Assembly: GCA_945948555.1 (NCBI GenBank)
Contig: CAMFBM010000026.1
Location: 1 to 35,259, forward strand
Length of the DNA stretch: 35,259 nucleotides
Direction of reading: 5' to 3'
From: an uncultured Bacteroidales bacterium
GTDB taxonomy: Bacteria > Bacteroidota > Bacteroidia > Bacteroidales > UBA932
Both the position numbers and the translations under genes were made by a program. Positions 22,141 to 32,200 of this stretch are shown one piece after another (position 1 is the stretch's first letter; each line of letters opens with the position of its first letter). Below the pieces are notes generated by a model. That model worked only from the letters and a program-made list of their open reading frames with translations, had not been told where the DNA came from and searched no databases.

Positions 22141-23286
22141 ATGATAAAGGTCATTCTTCTGATTGATTGTTCAAGTGAATTTGACAGGAAACTTCTGCGT
22201 GGAATAATGCGATATTCCCGGGATAATGGTCCCTGGCTTTTTTATCGTGTACCCTCGAATCTAAAATGGAAACAGAATCGTGAAGACTGGGTTGTGGAAT
22301 GGGCCGGGAAATGGCAGGCAGATGCAGTAATCGGACGTTGTGACGAAGACAAGGTAGGCCTTTTGAGCAGTCTGAATATTCCGATTGTTCTGCAAAACAA
22401 CCGCAGCAGAAGCGACGTATATTCCAATCTCACAGGAGACTACAAGGGAACTGGCAGGATGGCTGCCGAGTACTTCCACAGGAAATTATACACATCATAC
22501 GCTTTTTTCGGTGTCAGGAAAGTAATTTGGTCCGAAGAGAGAAAGGAAGGATTTGTCGATGCCGTTTCTTCTTACAATTCAACCTGTGCGGTATTTGACG
22601 TCAATCCTGATGTCAATGCTTCACGTGAAGATGTCATTGAATGGTTGAAATCTCTTCCCAAACCAACGGCTCTTTTCTGCTGTGACGATGCACACGCGCT
22701 TTTCATCACGGAAACCTGTGGAATATGCGGAATCAGGATTCCGGAAGACATTTCCGTCCTTGGTGTCGACAATGATGATCTCCTGTGCTCGATTTCCGAC
22801 CCTCCCATATCTTCTGTTGAACTCGACGTGGAAAATGGAGGCTATATGACCTGCAAGTTCCTTCACCAAAGGATAGTGTCAGGCTCAAATATGCCCTTTG
22901 ACGTAGTCATACGCCCGCTTGGAATCAATGAACGGCAGTCGTCATCTTTTCATCATATTTCTGACACTATGATTATGGATATGGTCAGATATATAGATGA
23001 AAATTATTTCAGGGACATTTCAGTCAAGGACATCTTCTCCCTTGTTCCGCTGTCAAGGAGGTCGCTTGAGATGAAGTTCAAGAAAATCATGGGAACAACT
23101 GTATATCAGTATCTTATATCTGTAAGAATAGAACATCTTGCCTATCTTTTGACAACGACTGACCGTCCTCTTGCCGATTTGGCTTTCGAGGTGGGATTCA
23201 ATGACAGCAACAATATATCAAGGATATTCAAAAATTGCAAGGGTTGTACTCCTGTTGAATACAGACGTAAAAATTGCGTTATTTGA
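22141..23286 (+). CDS. XylR-type transcriptional regulator (ligand-binding plus AraC HTH)
   Basis: A 381-aa cytoplasmic regulator. Residues ~1-265 are a periplasmic-binding-protein-like (LacI/XylR) sensor: VILLIDCSSEFDRKLLRGIMRYS is the typical XylR N-terminus, followed by FGVRKVIWSEERKEGF, TALFCCDDAHAL and ISVLGVDNDDLLCSISDPPISSV. Residues ~280-381 are an AraC-type double helix-turn-helix (DISVKDIFSLVPLSRRSLEMKFKK and PLADLAFEVGFNDSNNISRIFKNCKGCTPVEYRR). The frame extends upstream to a TTG, but the ATG at 22141 fits the XylR N-terminus. It sits directly before, and reads toward, the amino sugar locus and probably controls it in response to a sugar from GlcNAc catabolism; the ligand is inference. 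Confidence 0.92.
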   Translation: MIKVILLIDCSSEFDRKLLRGIMRYSRDNGPWLFYRVPSNLKWKQNREDWVVEWAGKWQADAVIGRCDEDKVGLLSSLNIPIVLQNNRSRSDVYSNLTGDYKGTGRMAAEYFHRKLYTSYAFFGVRKVIWSEERKEGFVDAVSSYNSTCAVFDVNPDVNASREDVIEWLKSLPKPTALFCCDDAHALFITETCGICGIRIPEDISVLGVDNDDLLCSISDPPISSVELDVENGGYMTCKFLHQRIVSGSNMPFDVVIRPLGINERQSSSFHHISDTMIMDMVRYIDENYFRDISVKDIFSLVPLSRRSLEMKFKKIMGTTVYQYLISVRIEHLAYLLTTTDRPLADLAFEVGFNDSNNISRIFKNCKGCTPVEYRRKNCVI

Positions 23287-23331
23287 ATGCTTGTTTTCGT
23301 TATCTTGCGTTAATAGAGATAAAATCAATCA

Positions 23332-23339
23332 TAACTTTG
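23332..23339 (+). promoter_or_regulatory. Bacteroidota -7 promoter element for the GlcNAc locus
   Basis: TAACTTTG matches TAnnTTTG and lies 19 bases upstream of the permease ATG. It is the only promoter of this type noticed between 23287 and 35005 in an intergenic position, suggesting one long transcript. No -33 TTTG occurs at 19-21 bases (a TTG lies 24 bases upstream), so an activator may be required. Confidence 0.65.
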
Positions 23340-23358
23340 TAGCCAAACACTAAAAGTT

Positions 23359-24621
23359 ATGGAAACCAAGCGTCAATACTATTTCTCCCTGGCAATGCTG
23401 GGATGCCTGTTCTTTATTTTCGGGCTCGTGTCCTGGGTGAATTCCATTCTGGTGCCATATTTCAAGGTTGCCTGTGACTTGCAAAGCGGGCTCCAGTCCT
23501 ATCTTGTAACTTTTGCCTTTTATATCGCATATCTTGTGATGACCATTCCCTCGGCTTTCCTGCTCAGGCGCGTGGGATATAAAAAAGGAGCATTCACAGG
23601 TCTTTGCATAATGTCTTTCGGCGCGCTCCTTTTCTGGCCGGCTGCCCTGACAAGAGAATACTGGATGTTTCTTGTAGCATTGTTTACAATAGGTACTGCT
23701 CTTGCCATCCTCCAGTCCGTGGCAAATCCTTTCGTTACCATCATAGGTCCTCACGAGAGCGCGGCCAAACGCATCAGTGTAATGGGAATATGCAATAAGT
23801 TCGCTGGCATCATTGCTCCGCTGCTGTTTGCTGCTCTTGTCATAAGGCCTGAAGACCAGACTGTTATGACAATGATTGAAGATGGGGCCCTTTCGGGCGC
23901 GGCAAAGGAGGCCGCCCTGGATGAACTTATCAAAGGGGTGATTGTCCCTTACGTGTCATTGGCGGTAATCCTTCTTGTATTCGCAGTCATCTTCTACAAA
24001 TCGCCAATAAAGGACATAAATCCGGACAGGGACAATGCCTCGTCGGATGATTCCCGTGGCCGGAAATCAATATTGCAATATCCGTATCTGATTCTTGGAG
24101 TCGCCGCTTTGTTCGCACATCTCGGCAGTCAGCAGATTTCCGTAAGCACCATAATCAGTTATGCCCAGAGTTCAGGAATGTCCCTTGAAGCAGCAAAAGT
24201 TTATCCTTCCTGCACTCTTGCCTGCATCCTGCTGGGCTATCTTGTCGGAGTAATAATGATACCCAGGTATATAAGCCAGCAGAAAGCTCTTGTAATCTGT
24301 ACAATAACAGGCTTGGTGCTTTCTGTCCTCGTTCTCGTACTGCCAATCAAGGCCTCATTGTGGTGTCTTGTGCTTTCTGGCATCCCTAATTCATTGATTT
24401 ATGCGGGAATCTGGCCTTTGGCAATAAGAGGGCTCGGCAAATGGACCAGTCTTGGAACGTCTCTTCTGGTTATGGCCCTGTGCGGCAATGCGGTCTTGTC
24501 TCTTCTGTACGGAATGATGACTGATTATATGAGTCTGCAGGCTTCCTACTGGTTGCTCATACCTTGTTTTGTATATATGATTTATTATGCCCTGCGCGGT
24601 TATAAAATAGAAAAATGGTAA
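23359..24621 (+). CDS. Sugar MFS permease, FucP/GluP/NagP family
   Basis: A 420-aa, 12-helix major facilitator of the sugar:proton symporter group (FucP-like), which in Bacteroidota includes glucose and N-acetylglucosamine permeases (NagP). Family features are GCLFFIFGLVSWVNSILVPYFK in helix 1, FYIAYLVMTIPSAFLLRRVGYKKG as the first loop signature, LQSVANPFVTIIGPHESAAKRISVMGICNKFAGI, and FAHLGSQQISVSTIISY in the second half. A central hydrophilic loop lies near residues 205-230. It is first in the locus and its last codons overlap the start of nagA by 7 bases. The genomic position indicates GlcNAc or a GlcNAc oligosaccharide as substrate, but the sequence alone cannot decide. Confidence 0.88.
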   Translation: METKRQYYFSLAMLGCLFFIFGLVSWVNSILVPYFKVACDLQSGLQSYLVTFAFYIAYLVMTIPSAFLLRRVGYKKGAFTGLCIMSFGALLFWPAALTREYWMFLVALFTIGTALAILQSVANPFVTIIGPHESAAKRISVMGICNKFAGIIAPLLFAALVIRPEDQTVMTMIEDGALSGAAKEAALDELIKGVIVPYVSLAVILLVFAVIFYKSPIKDINPDRDNASSDDSRGRKSILQYPYLILGVAALFAHLGSQQISVSTIISYAQSSGMSLEAAKVYPSCTLACILLGYLVGVIMIPRYISQQKALVICTITGLVLSVLVLVLPIKASLWCLVLSGIPNSLIYAGIWPLAIRGLGKWTSLGTSLLVMALCGNAVLSLLYGMMTDYMSLQASYWLLIPCFVYMIYYALRGYKIEKW

Positions 24622-25784
24622 CATCTGTCATAAACGGAAGAATTATTGCACCGGAGGGTGTGAAAGAAGGTGTCCTGGTAATTGAGGACAGCAAAATACG
24701 TGGAATTGAAAAAGTCCGGCCTGAGGGGTCCCGGGTGATTGATGCGGGGGGACGATATGTCAGTGCGGGTTTCATAGATATGCACACCCACGGGGCCGGA
24801 GGTGCGGATTTTATGGACGGCACCCCCGAAGCATATCTTACGGCTGCCCGCAAACATGCTGAACACGGAACGACTCTGTTGTATCCAACTACATTGACGA
24901 GCACCAACGAACTGTTGTATGACTCGTTCGAAACGTACAGAAAGGCAGTCAGGGAGAACAGGGACGGGGCCCGGTTCGGAGGAATGCACCTGGAGGGGCC
25001 GTATTTCAATCCGCAATATGCCGGAGCCCAGGATGCGAGGTATCTCAGAAATCCCTCTCCCGAGGAGTATTTGGAAATTCTTGAAAAATGCCCCGATCTC
25101 GCCAGGTGGAGCTTCGCTCCCGAACTGGAAGGAAGTGAAGAATTCGTCGCGCATCTGAAAAGACGTGGCATTCTGCCGTCCATAGGCCATACCAATGCCA
25201 CATTCCGCGAGTGTGACAGAGCCTGGAGGGCCGGGGCCGTGCACATGACGCACTTCTATTCCTGTATGAGCACGGTGACCCGGCGAAATGCGTTCCGATA
25301 TGCGGGAACAATCGAATACGGATATTGGCAGGATGGAATGACCGTGGAAATCATAGCCGACGGAATACACGTTCCTGCGGATCTTCTTCGTCTTCTTGTC
25401 AAAATAAAGGGAATCGGTTCAATCGCACTGGTCACCGATTCAATGCGTGCTGCCGGTATGCCTGAAGGACCGAGCATTCTCGGAGGGTTGTCTGACGGTC
25501 AGGAGGTCATAGTTGAAGACGGTGTGGCGAAACTTCTTGACAGAACGGCTTTTGCCGGAAGTGTGGCCACTGCAGACAGATGTATCCGCACTATGGTCAG
25601 GGAGGCCGGATGCAGTATTCCCGATGCCGTCAGGATGATGACAGCGAATCCTGCTGCAATTATGGGAATTGCTGACAGAAAAGGTGTGATTGCTCCCGGA
25701 TATGATGCCGACATCGTGATTTTTGATGATGAAATAAATATTGGATATACCATCGTAGATGGAGAAATAATCTATTCGTTATGA
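24615..25784 (+). CDS. nagA: N-acetylglucosamine-6-phosphate deacetylase
   Basis: Deacetylates GlcNAc-6-P to GlcN-6-P in the cytoplasm. The 389-aa amidohydrolase has IDMHTHGAGGADFMDG (H57, H59), MHLEGPYFNP with the metal-binding Glu, IGHTNATFRECDRAWRAGAVHMTHFYSCM with the two metal His residues, and LVTDSMRAAG with the catalytic Asp. The usual HLFNAM after the second His is HFYSCM here, a substitution near the substrate pocket. Its start overlaps the permease end by 7 bases and its end overlaps nagB as ATGA, so the three are tightly coupled. Length fits NagA (about 380). Confidence 0.94.
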   Translation: MVTSVINGRIIAPEGVKEGVLVIEDSKIRGIEKVRPEGSRVIDAGGRYVSAGFIDMHTHGAGGADFMDGTPEAYLTAARKHAEHGTTLLYPTTLTSTNELLYDSFETYRKAVRENRDGARFGGMHLEGPYFNPQYAGAQDARYLRNPSPEEYLEILEKCPDLARWSFAPELEGSEEFVAHLKRRGILPSIGHTNATFRECDRAWRAGAVHMTHFYSCMSTVTRRNAFRYAGTIEYGYWQDGMTVEIIADGIHVPADLLRLLVKIKGIGSIALVTDSMRAAGMPEGPSILGGLSDGQEVIVEDGVAKLLDRTAFAGSVATADRCIRTMVREAGCSIPDAVRMMTANPAAIMGIADRKGVIAPGYDADIVIFDDEINIGYTIVDGEIIYSL

Positions 25785-26545
25785 TTGAAAGAAAAATGAA
25801 AGCGGGTAATCTTGATGTGAAAATCTATGATTCCCGAGATGAAATGGGTCGTGCAGCAGCTGCTGATGTTGCCTGCTGCATAAAGGAAAAATTGTCGGAG
25901 AAGCAGGAAATATATATGATTTTTGCTGCTGCTCCCTCTCAGAATGAATTTTTGAAAGCCTTGTCCGAGACCGAAGGCATAGAATGGGGAAGGGTTCACG
26001 CTCTCCATATGGATGAATATCTGAATCTGCCTGCCGATGCACCCCAGGGATTCGGAAATTTCCTCAGGAATGCAATTTTCAGCAAGGTCCCCTTTGCATC
26101 CGTTAATTATATCGGGAGTGAAGGAAATCCGGAGGACGTTTGCAGAAACTACGATTCCCTGCTTAAGACTGTGGATATAGACATAGTATGTATGGGAATA
26201 GGGGAGAACGGACATATCGCATTCAATGACCCGCACGTAGCTGATTTCAACGACTCGCAGAGAATAAAGATTGTGGATCTTGACATCACCTGCAGGATGC
26301 AGCAGGTTCACGACGGGTGCTTTGACAAATTGGAGGATGTACCTCAATATGCCGTAACCCTGACCATTCCTGAAATGATGAGCGCATCCAACATCTTCTG
26401 CATTGTTCCTGCCGTAACCAAGGCCAGGGCCGTGAAAGCGACTGTTGAAGGTCCGGTCAGCGAATCCTGTCCCGCATCTGTTCTCAAAACTCATCCCAAC
26501 GCTGTCTTGTATGCCGATTGTGACAGTGCAGCACTATTGAACTGA
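25781..26545 (+). CDS. nagB: Glucosamine-6-phosphate deaminase (NagB-like)
   Basis: Converts GlcN-6-P to fructose-6-P and ammonia. The 254-aa protein shows the NagB/6-phosphogluconolactonase fold: LHMDEYLNLP with the catalytic Asp, CMGIGENGHIAFNDP with the catalytic His, and a C-terminal LTIPEMMSASNIFCIVPAVTKARAVKATVEGPV phosphate-binding section. The usual GVGTIMDAKE is replaced by the TIPEMMSASN sequence, as in the shorter Bacteroidota and Firmicutes variants, so it is somewhat divergent. It overlaps the nagA stop by four bases. Confidence 0.9.
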   Translation: MIERKMKAGNLDVKIYDSRDEMGRAAAADVACCIKEKLSEKQEIYMIFAAAPSQNEFLKALSETEGIEWGRVHALHMDEYLNLPADAPQGFGNFLRNAIFSKVPFASVNYIGSEGNPEDVCRNYDSLLKTVDIDIVCMGIGENGHIAFNDPHVADFNDSQRIKIVDLDITCRMQQVHDGCFDKLEDVPQYAVTLTIPEMMSASNIFCIVPAVTKARAVKATVEGPVSESCPASVLKTHPNAVLYADCDSAALLN

Positions 26546-26546
26546 T

Positions 26547-28073
26547 ATGTTGAAACGAAAAATTGTCATATTTCTGCTTCTCATTGCAACAACAGTCACT
26601 TCCTTTGCCTGGAACCAGGGAACAAGGTCCGTCTATCTGGATTTCAGGACTCAGGTAATGACAATGCCGGCAATGAAAGATTATGTCCGGAAGGCAGCCG
26701 CTTCCGGAGTGAACGCTGTCATTGTGGAATGGGAGGCTACATTCCCGTTTGAAGAGAATCTTACTCTGCGCAACAAATATGCTTTCAGCAGGAAGGAAGT
26801 GGAGGATTTCATCTCCTTCTGTTCCGGTGTTGGTGTTGAGGTAATTCCCTTGCAGAACTGCTTCGGACATTCCGAATACATCCTGCGTCACGAAAGGTAT
26901 GCGCATCTGCGAGAAAACAAGAAAGACTTCTCACAGGTTTGTCCGATGAAATTGCAGGAGGCGGAGTTGGTCTTCGGGAGCATCTTCAGGGAAATCGCGG
27001 CCGTCCACAAGTCTGATTACATACATATCGGCTGTGATGAGACACGGCTTCTCGGTTCTTGTCCGCTCTGTCGGGAGAAGGTCTCGGAGCAGGGCATATC
27101 CAGACTGTATGTGGATTATGTCTCGCGGATGTGCAGGCTTGTGTCCTCGCTCGGCAAGGTGCCTGTGATTTGGGCGGACATTCTTCTGAAATATCCTGAA
27201 GCCATCTCGGAACTGCCTGACGATTTGGTGATTGTCGATTGGAATTACGGCTGGAGACCGGACCATTTCGGAAAAATGGAAAATATTCTATCTTCCGGTC
27301 ACCGAATCTGGGGAGCCTGTGCCCTGCGATCTCATCCGGACAATCTGTATCTGGTCCAGTGGAGAAAGCATTTGGACAATATCCATACTTATGTCAATTA
27401 TGCCGCTTCCAATAATTTCGACGGAATCATAAATACATCCTGGTCAACTTCCGGGACATACGGATATATCTGGGATGACGGTAATGTCGTGGTGGATTTG
27501 CAGCCTGTAAGGGAGGTGTACCCGATTTCTGCTTTCGCCCTGCTTGATGATGCTTTCACGGCTGCTTTGAACGGCCGGTTGACGGATGTGGATTCTTTTG
27601 TACGTCAATGGGCCGGGGAGAACTTCGGACTTGTGGAGGAGATTGATATAAAAGCCGTAGCCGATTATATCAACCTGAAACAGAACACTACGACTTTTCT
27701 TATGACCGGCGCGGACAGGATTTCATCCGAAACGGAAAATTGCAGGCGTGTTCTGGACGACTTTTCAAGACTGAAGGTCAGGGGGGATGCTTCAGAGACC
27801 TTCCGTCAGATGCAGCTTATGCTTGAAATCCGGCTCAATTACCTGGACTTCCTCGCAGTGCGTTATGTTACTGAAAACGGTGATTATTCAGTCAGGGATG
27901 TTCCGGAACTGCTGCGTTCACTGAAGCGCATTGCATCCGATGCGTCCAGACTGCAAAAACGCTTCTGCCGCATCAATTCCCACGTTTTGAAGAATCCGTA
28001 TGCCTCGTTCAATGAATGGACATATTTCGGCCAAATTCACAATCTGACGGAGACATTGGAAAACATTAAATAA
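26547..28073 (+). CDS. GH20 beta-N-acetylhexosaminidase, hexosaminidase D-like, exported
   Basis: A 508-aa enzyme predicted to remove terminal beta-linked GlcNAc or GalNAc. A signal peptide (residues 1-21, IFLLLIATTVTSFAW) sends it to the periplasm. The TIM barrel begins at SVYLDFRTQVM and contains NAVIVEWEATFPFEENLTLRNKYAFS, VIPLQNCFGHSEYILRHERYAHLRE and YIHIGCDETRLLGSCPLCR. D164-E165 is the catalytic Asp-Glu pair of GH20 substrate-assisted catalysis. These segments resemble the hexosaminidase D (HEXDC) subgroup, whose animal members lack a signal peptide. A helical domain of about 170 residues follows the barrel. It starts one base after the nagB stop. W/Y residues late in the barrel (WSTSGTYGYIWDD) are likely substrate contacts. 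Confidence 0.87.
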   Translation: MLKRKIVIFLLLIATTVTSFAWNQGTRSVYLDFRTQVMTMPAMKDYVRKAAASGVNAVIVEWEATFPFEENLTLRNKYAFSRKEVEDFISFCSGVGVEVIPLQNCFGHSEYILRHERYAHLRENKKDFSQVCPMKLQEAELVFGSIFREIAAVHKSDYIHIGCDETRLLGSCPLCREKVSEQGISRLYVDYVSRMCRLVSSLGKVPVIWADILLKYPEAISELPDDLVIVDWNYGWRPDHFGKMENILSSGHRIWGACALRSHPDNLYLVQWRKHLDNIHTYVNYAASNNFDGIINTSWSTSGTYGYIWDDGNVVVDLQPVREVYPISAFALLDDAFTAALNGRLTDVDSFVRQWAGENFGLVEEIDIKAVADYINLKQNTTTFLMTGADRISSETENCRRVLDDFSRLKVRGDASETFRQMQLMLEIRLNYLDFLAVRYVTENGDYSVRDVPELLRSLKRIASDASRLQKRFCRINSHVLKNPYASFNEWTYFGQIHNLTETLENIK

Positions 28074-28081
28074 TCAATGTT

Positions 28082-29191
28082 ATGACAACACTAAAACAAT
28101 TTAATATGACAAGTGCCCTTTTGCTTGCATCGCTCGTGTCGGCAGTATCCTGCTCGGACACTGTTTCTCTCAGGGGATCCACCATTGACGAAATAACCAT
28201 CCTGGAAAAGGACAAGACGGAGCAGGCTCCGGCAATGGATTATCAGGCTTGTCTTGCGCTTGCGGACGTCACTTCTCTTATGGCAGACAAGGCTGTGCAA
28301 TATAAGGATGCTTCCCAGAATGCGGAGGAACCTTTGTTCAATTGCGTATATGTCTATAAACCCTCGGTTGACAAATATGCGGACAATCCGGAAAAACTTG
28401 CGGCGCGCATCGCACTTAACGGATTCAGAGGAGTTTATCTGAGTCCTGGCGGAAGCAGGCTCGCATCTGCTGACAGTTGGCTGCGCAGATTCATATCGAC
28501 CTGTTCTGACCTGAACATTGAGGTGTATGCAACGTTTTATGAAGACCCGGAGGTCTTTGTAAGTGAAGTTGCGGCGGACGCCTGCATACAGAAAGTCCTG
28601 ACTTACAACAGGACAGTCCCATACAAGGAAAGATTCTCCGGCATTTCCGCAGACCTTGAGCCGCATACCATCAAGACGGACATCGGTCTGGGATGGATTT
28701 GGAATACAAATAATGGGAACGGGGAGGGCGGTCCGAATGACAGCCTCCTCAAGGTTACATTGGACCGGCTGGAGCTGGCCAGGAAGAAGATGCATACTTC
28801 AGGCCTTCGTCTCCATGAGGCTATATGGTGCCATTATCAGGAAATGTACAGTGCCGGAAAAGTCACGAGCGGCAGTATAAATCACTTTACTGATGTTTGC
28901 GACTGGGTTTCCCTGATGGCTTACCGCAGCAATACCGATTCAGTCTGGGCCATTTCAACTCCAAGTCTTGATGCCTGTGAAAAGAATTCAGGATGTATAA
29001 ACATCTGCATCAAGACTGCGACAAACGATGAACCGTCCACCACACTTCTGCCCAATGGATGGAATGCCCTGATAGAAACGGTCGGCACTCTTAAGGCAAG
29101 AGGTCTGGAGTATTCCTGCTTCAACGGCATCGATATGTTTCAATATGATGCCTTTGAGACTATGTGGGAATGGGTCAATGATAAAAATTAA
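28082..29191 (+). CDS. Lipoprotein with a GH18-like TIM barrel, unassigned family
   Basis: A 369-aa predicted lipoprotein: signal peptide ending VSAVSC with the lipid-bearing Cys at C24. The rest can be read as eight strand segments of a TIM barrel: FNCVYVY, FRGVYLSPGG, IEVYATFYED, FSGISADLEPH, LRLHEAIWCHYQ, CDWVSLMAYRS, INICIKTATND and CFNGIDMFQYDAF. The fourth strand carries D191-x-E193, like the D-x-E end of the GH18 catalytic motif, and the sixth carries M-A-Y, like the GH18 Met-x-Tyr. The full D-x-x-D-x-D-x-E motif is absent. In context it is likely the endo-acting or accessory glycosidase of the locus. I do not recognise a named family. Confidence 0.75.
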   Translation: MTTLKQFNMTSALLLASLVSAVSCSDTVSLRGSTIDEITILEKDKTEQAPAMDYQACLALADVTSLMADKAVQYKDASQNAEEPLFNCVYVYKPSVDKYADNPEKLAARIALNGFRGVYLSPGGSRLASADSWLRRFISTCSDLNIEVYATFYEDPEVFVSEVAADACIQKVLTYNRTVPYKERFSGISADLEPHTIKTDIGLGWIWNTNNGNGEGGPNDSLLKVTLDRLELARKKMHTSGLRLHEAIWCHYQEMYSAGKVTSGSINHFTDVCDWVSLMAYRSNTDSVWAISTPSLDACEKNSGCINICIKTATNDEPSTTLLPNGWNALIETVGTLKARGLEYSCFNGIDMFQYDAFETMWEWVNDKN

Positions 29192-29203
29192 ATTCCGGGG
29201 AAT

Positions 29204-32200
29204 ATGAAAAGAATATTTGAACTGTCAATTCTGATTGTCTCTCTGCTCGCAACAGTCAGCCTGAACGGCCAGACCAGGAAAATCACCGGAGCGGTCAGGG
29301 AAGATACGGAAAAGGGACCCCTGCCTGTCATAGGCGCCGGAGTCATTGTAAAGGGAACAAACGAAGGGACAATTACAGATGCCGACGGGCATTTCACTCT
29401 AACCGTTCCGGAAAAGGGTCGTCTTGAAATCAGCTGTCTCGGCTATGAATCCAGGGAGGTCACTGTTCCGGAGGACAATTATCTGGAAATATTCCTGGAG
29501 CCTGAAACTCTGCTTCTTGACCAGCTTGTTGTCGTCGGTTACGGGTCAATGAAGAAAAGTGACCTTGCGACATCGGTCGCGTCAGTGAATACGGATGATA
29601 TGAAGATCTTCCCTGCTGCATCTGCTGCCGAGATGCTGAGGGGGCGTGCCGCCGGAGTCACCGTTACAAGCGCTTCCGGGCGTCCCGGTTCCACTCCGTC
29701 AATTACAATCAGGGGAACCAGGTCCATATCTGCCAGCAACTCGCCTCTTTATATCATAGATGGCAGTGTTGCATCGGATACCGAATTTGCTATGATGAAT
29801 TCCGATGACATCGAGTCCATCGAAATCCTGAAAGATGCTGCATCTCAGGCGATTTACGGCGCAAGGGCGAGCGACGGAGTCATCCTTGTCACCACGAAAA
29901 GGGGAAAGGCCGGAGTCAATGAAATCACTTATAACGGGTATGTAGGAATCCAGACGCTGCATCGCAATTTCGACTATTACAATGCGGATGAATACCTCGC
30001 ATTGCGGCGGGAGGCTGTCGCTCACGATATGGGTGTGATTGATGCCACAACCCTCCCGATTTCCACCGTGCTTTCCGATGAGGTGATGGCGGAAGTTTAT
30101 AAAAGCGGGGAGTTCGTTGACTGGGAAAAACTTATGTTCAAGAAAGCAGCCCTGTACCATAGCCACGAACTTAATTTCAGGGGTGGAACCGACAAACTTA
30201 AGGCGATGGCAAGTGTCGGATATTTCAGTCAGGACGGTATGATGAGAATCAATTCCGGATACCGGAGATTAAGTGCAAGGGTGAATCTGGACTATCAGGT
30301 GCGCAAATGGCTGAAACTCGGAGTCAACACATCCTACGGATTTTCCAAGAGGATAATCGAAAACGGTGCATATTATCAATTCATTACAAGGTCTCCTTTG
30401 TCAGATATCCGCGATGAGAACGGGGCTTACATCCCTTATATCAACAGCAACAAGGATACTAACCCCATATACAGCGCCCTTCACGACAGCCACGACACCA
30501 AATCCAACAATTACAGGATAAATGCTTTTGCCGACATCACTCCTTTCAAAGGTTTTACGTACAGATTCAATGTGTCATATTACAACAGAGTGAACGAGGA
30601 AGGACATTCAAGGGATTCCTATTATCCAAACGGAGGAGGGGGAACCGCTTCGGTTGACAATTCGACGAACACCCAGATTCTCATAGAAAATTCCATCAGG
30701 TACGACGTGCCGATAAAAAATGAGAATCACAAGCTGAATATCACAGCCGTCCAGTCGATTGACAAATCCTTGTATAAGACACTGGGCTATTCGGTAAACA
30801 ATCTTCCTGTTGACAAAACCTACAATTTCATTGCCAACGGCGAAGTGACGGGCCAGCGCCGCATATATTCAAGGAACAACCTTGTCTCATTTATGCTCAG
30901 GTTCCAGTACAACCTGATGGAGAGATATCTCTTCAACGTAGCCTGCAGAAGGGACGGCTCAAGCCGTTTCGGAACTGACAGCAAATGGGGAACTTTCCCG
31001 TCAGTGGCATTCGCGTGGAGATTGTCGCAAGAAAAATTCCTGAAGAATGCGGATTGGCTCAACAACCTGAAGATACGTGCAAGTTACGGTATCGTTGGGA
31101 ACCAGAACGGCATAGACAATTATACCACTTTGGGAATCGCGAAGAAAATGCCCGGCGAATTTGGTGATGTCTATTATTTGGGATATCTTCCCGGTTCCGA
31201 ACTCCCGAACAAGAATCTGAAATGGGAACAGTCGGGTACCGTTAATGTCGGCATCGACTTCGGATTTCTCAACAACCGTATCAGTGGAACGCTGGAGTAT
31301 TACAATACAAGGACTACGGACCTTCTTGTGTCAAGGGCAATCAATGCCTCACTCGGATATACTTCAATGCTTGACAATCTTGGTGAAACCCGTACGGACG
31401 GCATTGACTTCAATGCAAACTTTGACATTATCAGAAGCGAGAAGGTGAACTGGAGCATTGCAGCGACTGTAAGCCAGTTCCGGAACAGGATAATAAAGAT
31501 TGATGACTCCGTGGACGAGAACGGCAATTATATGAGTCAGCCCGGCAACGGGTGGATAATCGGGGCGCCGATAAATGTCTATTATGATTATAAGGCAGAA
31601 GGAGTTTATCAGTATGATGACTTCAATGTATTCAGCGACAGAGGCAATTTGTATTATGAACTGAAACCTGTGATTGATTCGGACGGAGACGGAGTTCCGG
31701 ATGCCGTCCTTCAGAGAAATGACCTTGTGGAACCGGGAAGCGTCAAGATTGCAGACGTCAACGGAGACGGGAAAATAACGGAGGACGACAGAATTGTCTA
31801 TAAGAGGGATCCGGATGCCGTATTTTCCGTGTCAACGAATCTTTCTTTCTACGGTTTTGATTTCTATATGGATTGGTACGCCGTTGCCGGAGGATATGTG
31901 CTGAACCCGTTGATGTATGACGGAGAGTACGGCGGCAACCTCAGAGGAAGAGCCAATGGTATGAAAGTGGATTATTGGACTCCATACAATCCAACCAACA
32001 GTTTCCCTCGTCCGACCTTCGGCTCTGATATTCCTTTCTTGAAATCTATGGCATATCAGAAGGCGTCGTACGTGCGGTTGAGGACTCTCCAATTGGGATA
32101 TACCCTCCCGAAGAAGGCGTTGTCCAAAATACATATTTCAAATTTGAGGTTTTATGTCACCGCTACCAACCTCCTCACTTTCACCCGGGTGAAGTCATAC

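Noticed and set aside
24557..25370. Two long minus-strand frames (229 and 256 codons) opposite nagA.
   Set aside because: nagA has complete metal-binding motifs and operon overlaps on the plus strand; the antisense frames show no family features.
31735..31800. D-x-N-x-D-G repeats in SusC as a possible dockerin domain.
   Set aside because: Calcium-loop-like D-V-N-G-D-G-K segments are a normal feature of SusC extracellular loops; there is no paired dockerin helix arrangement.
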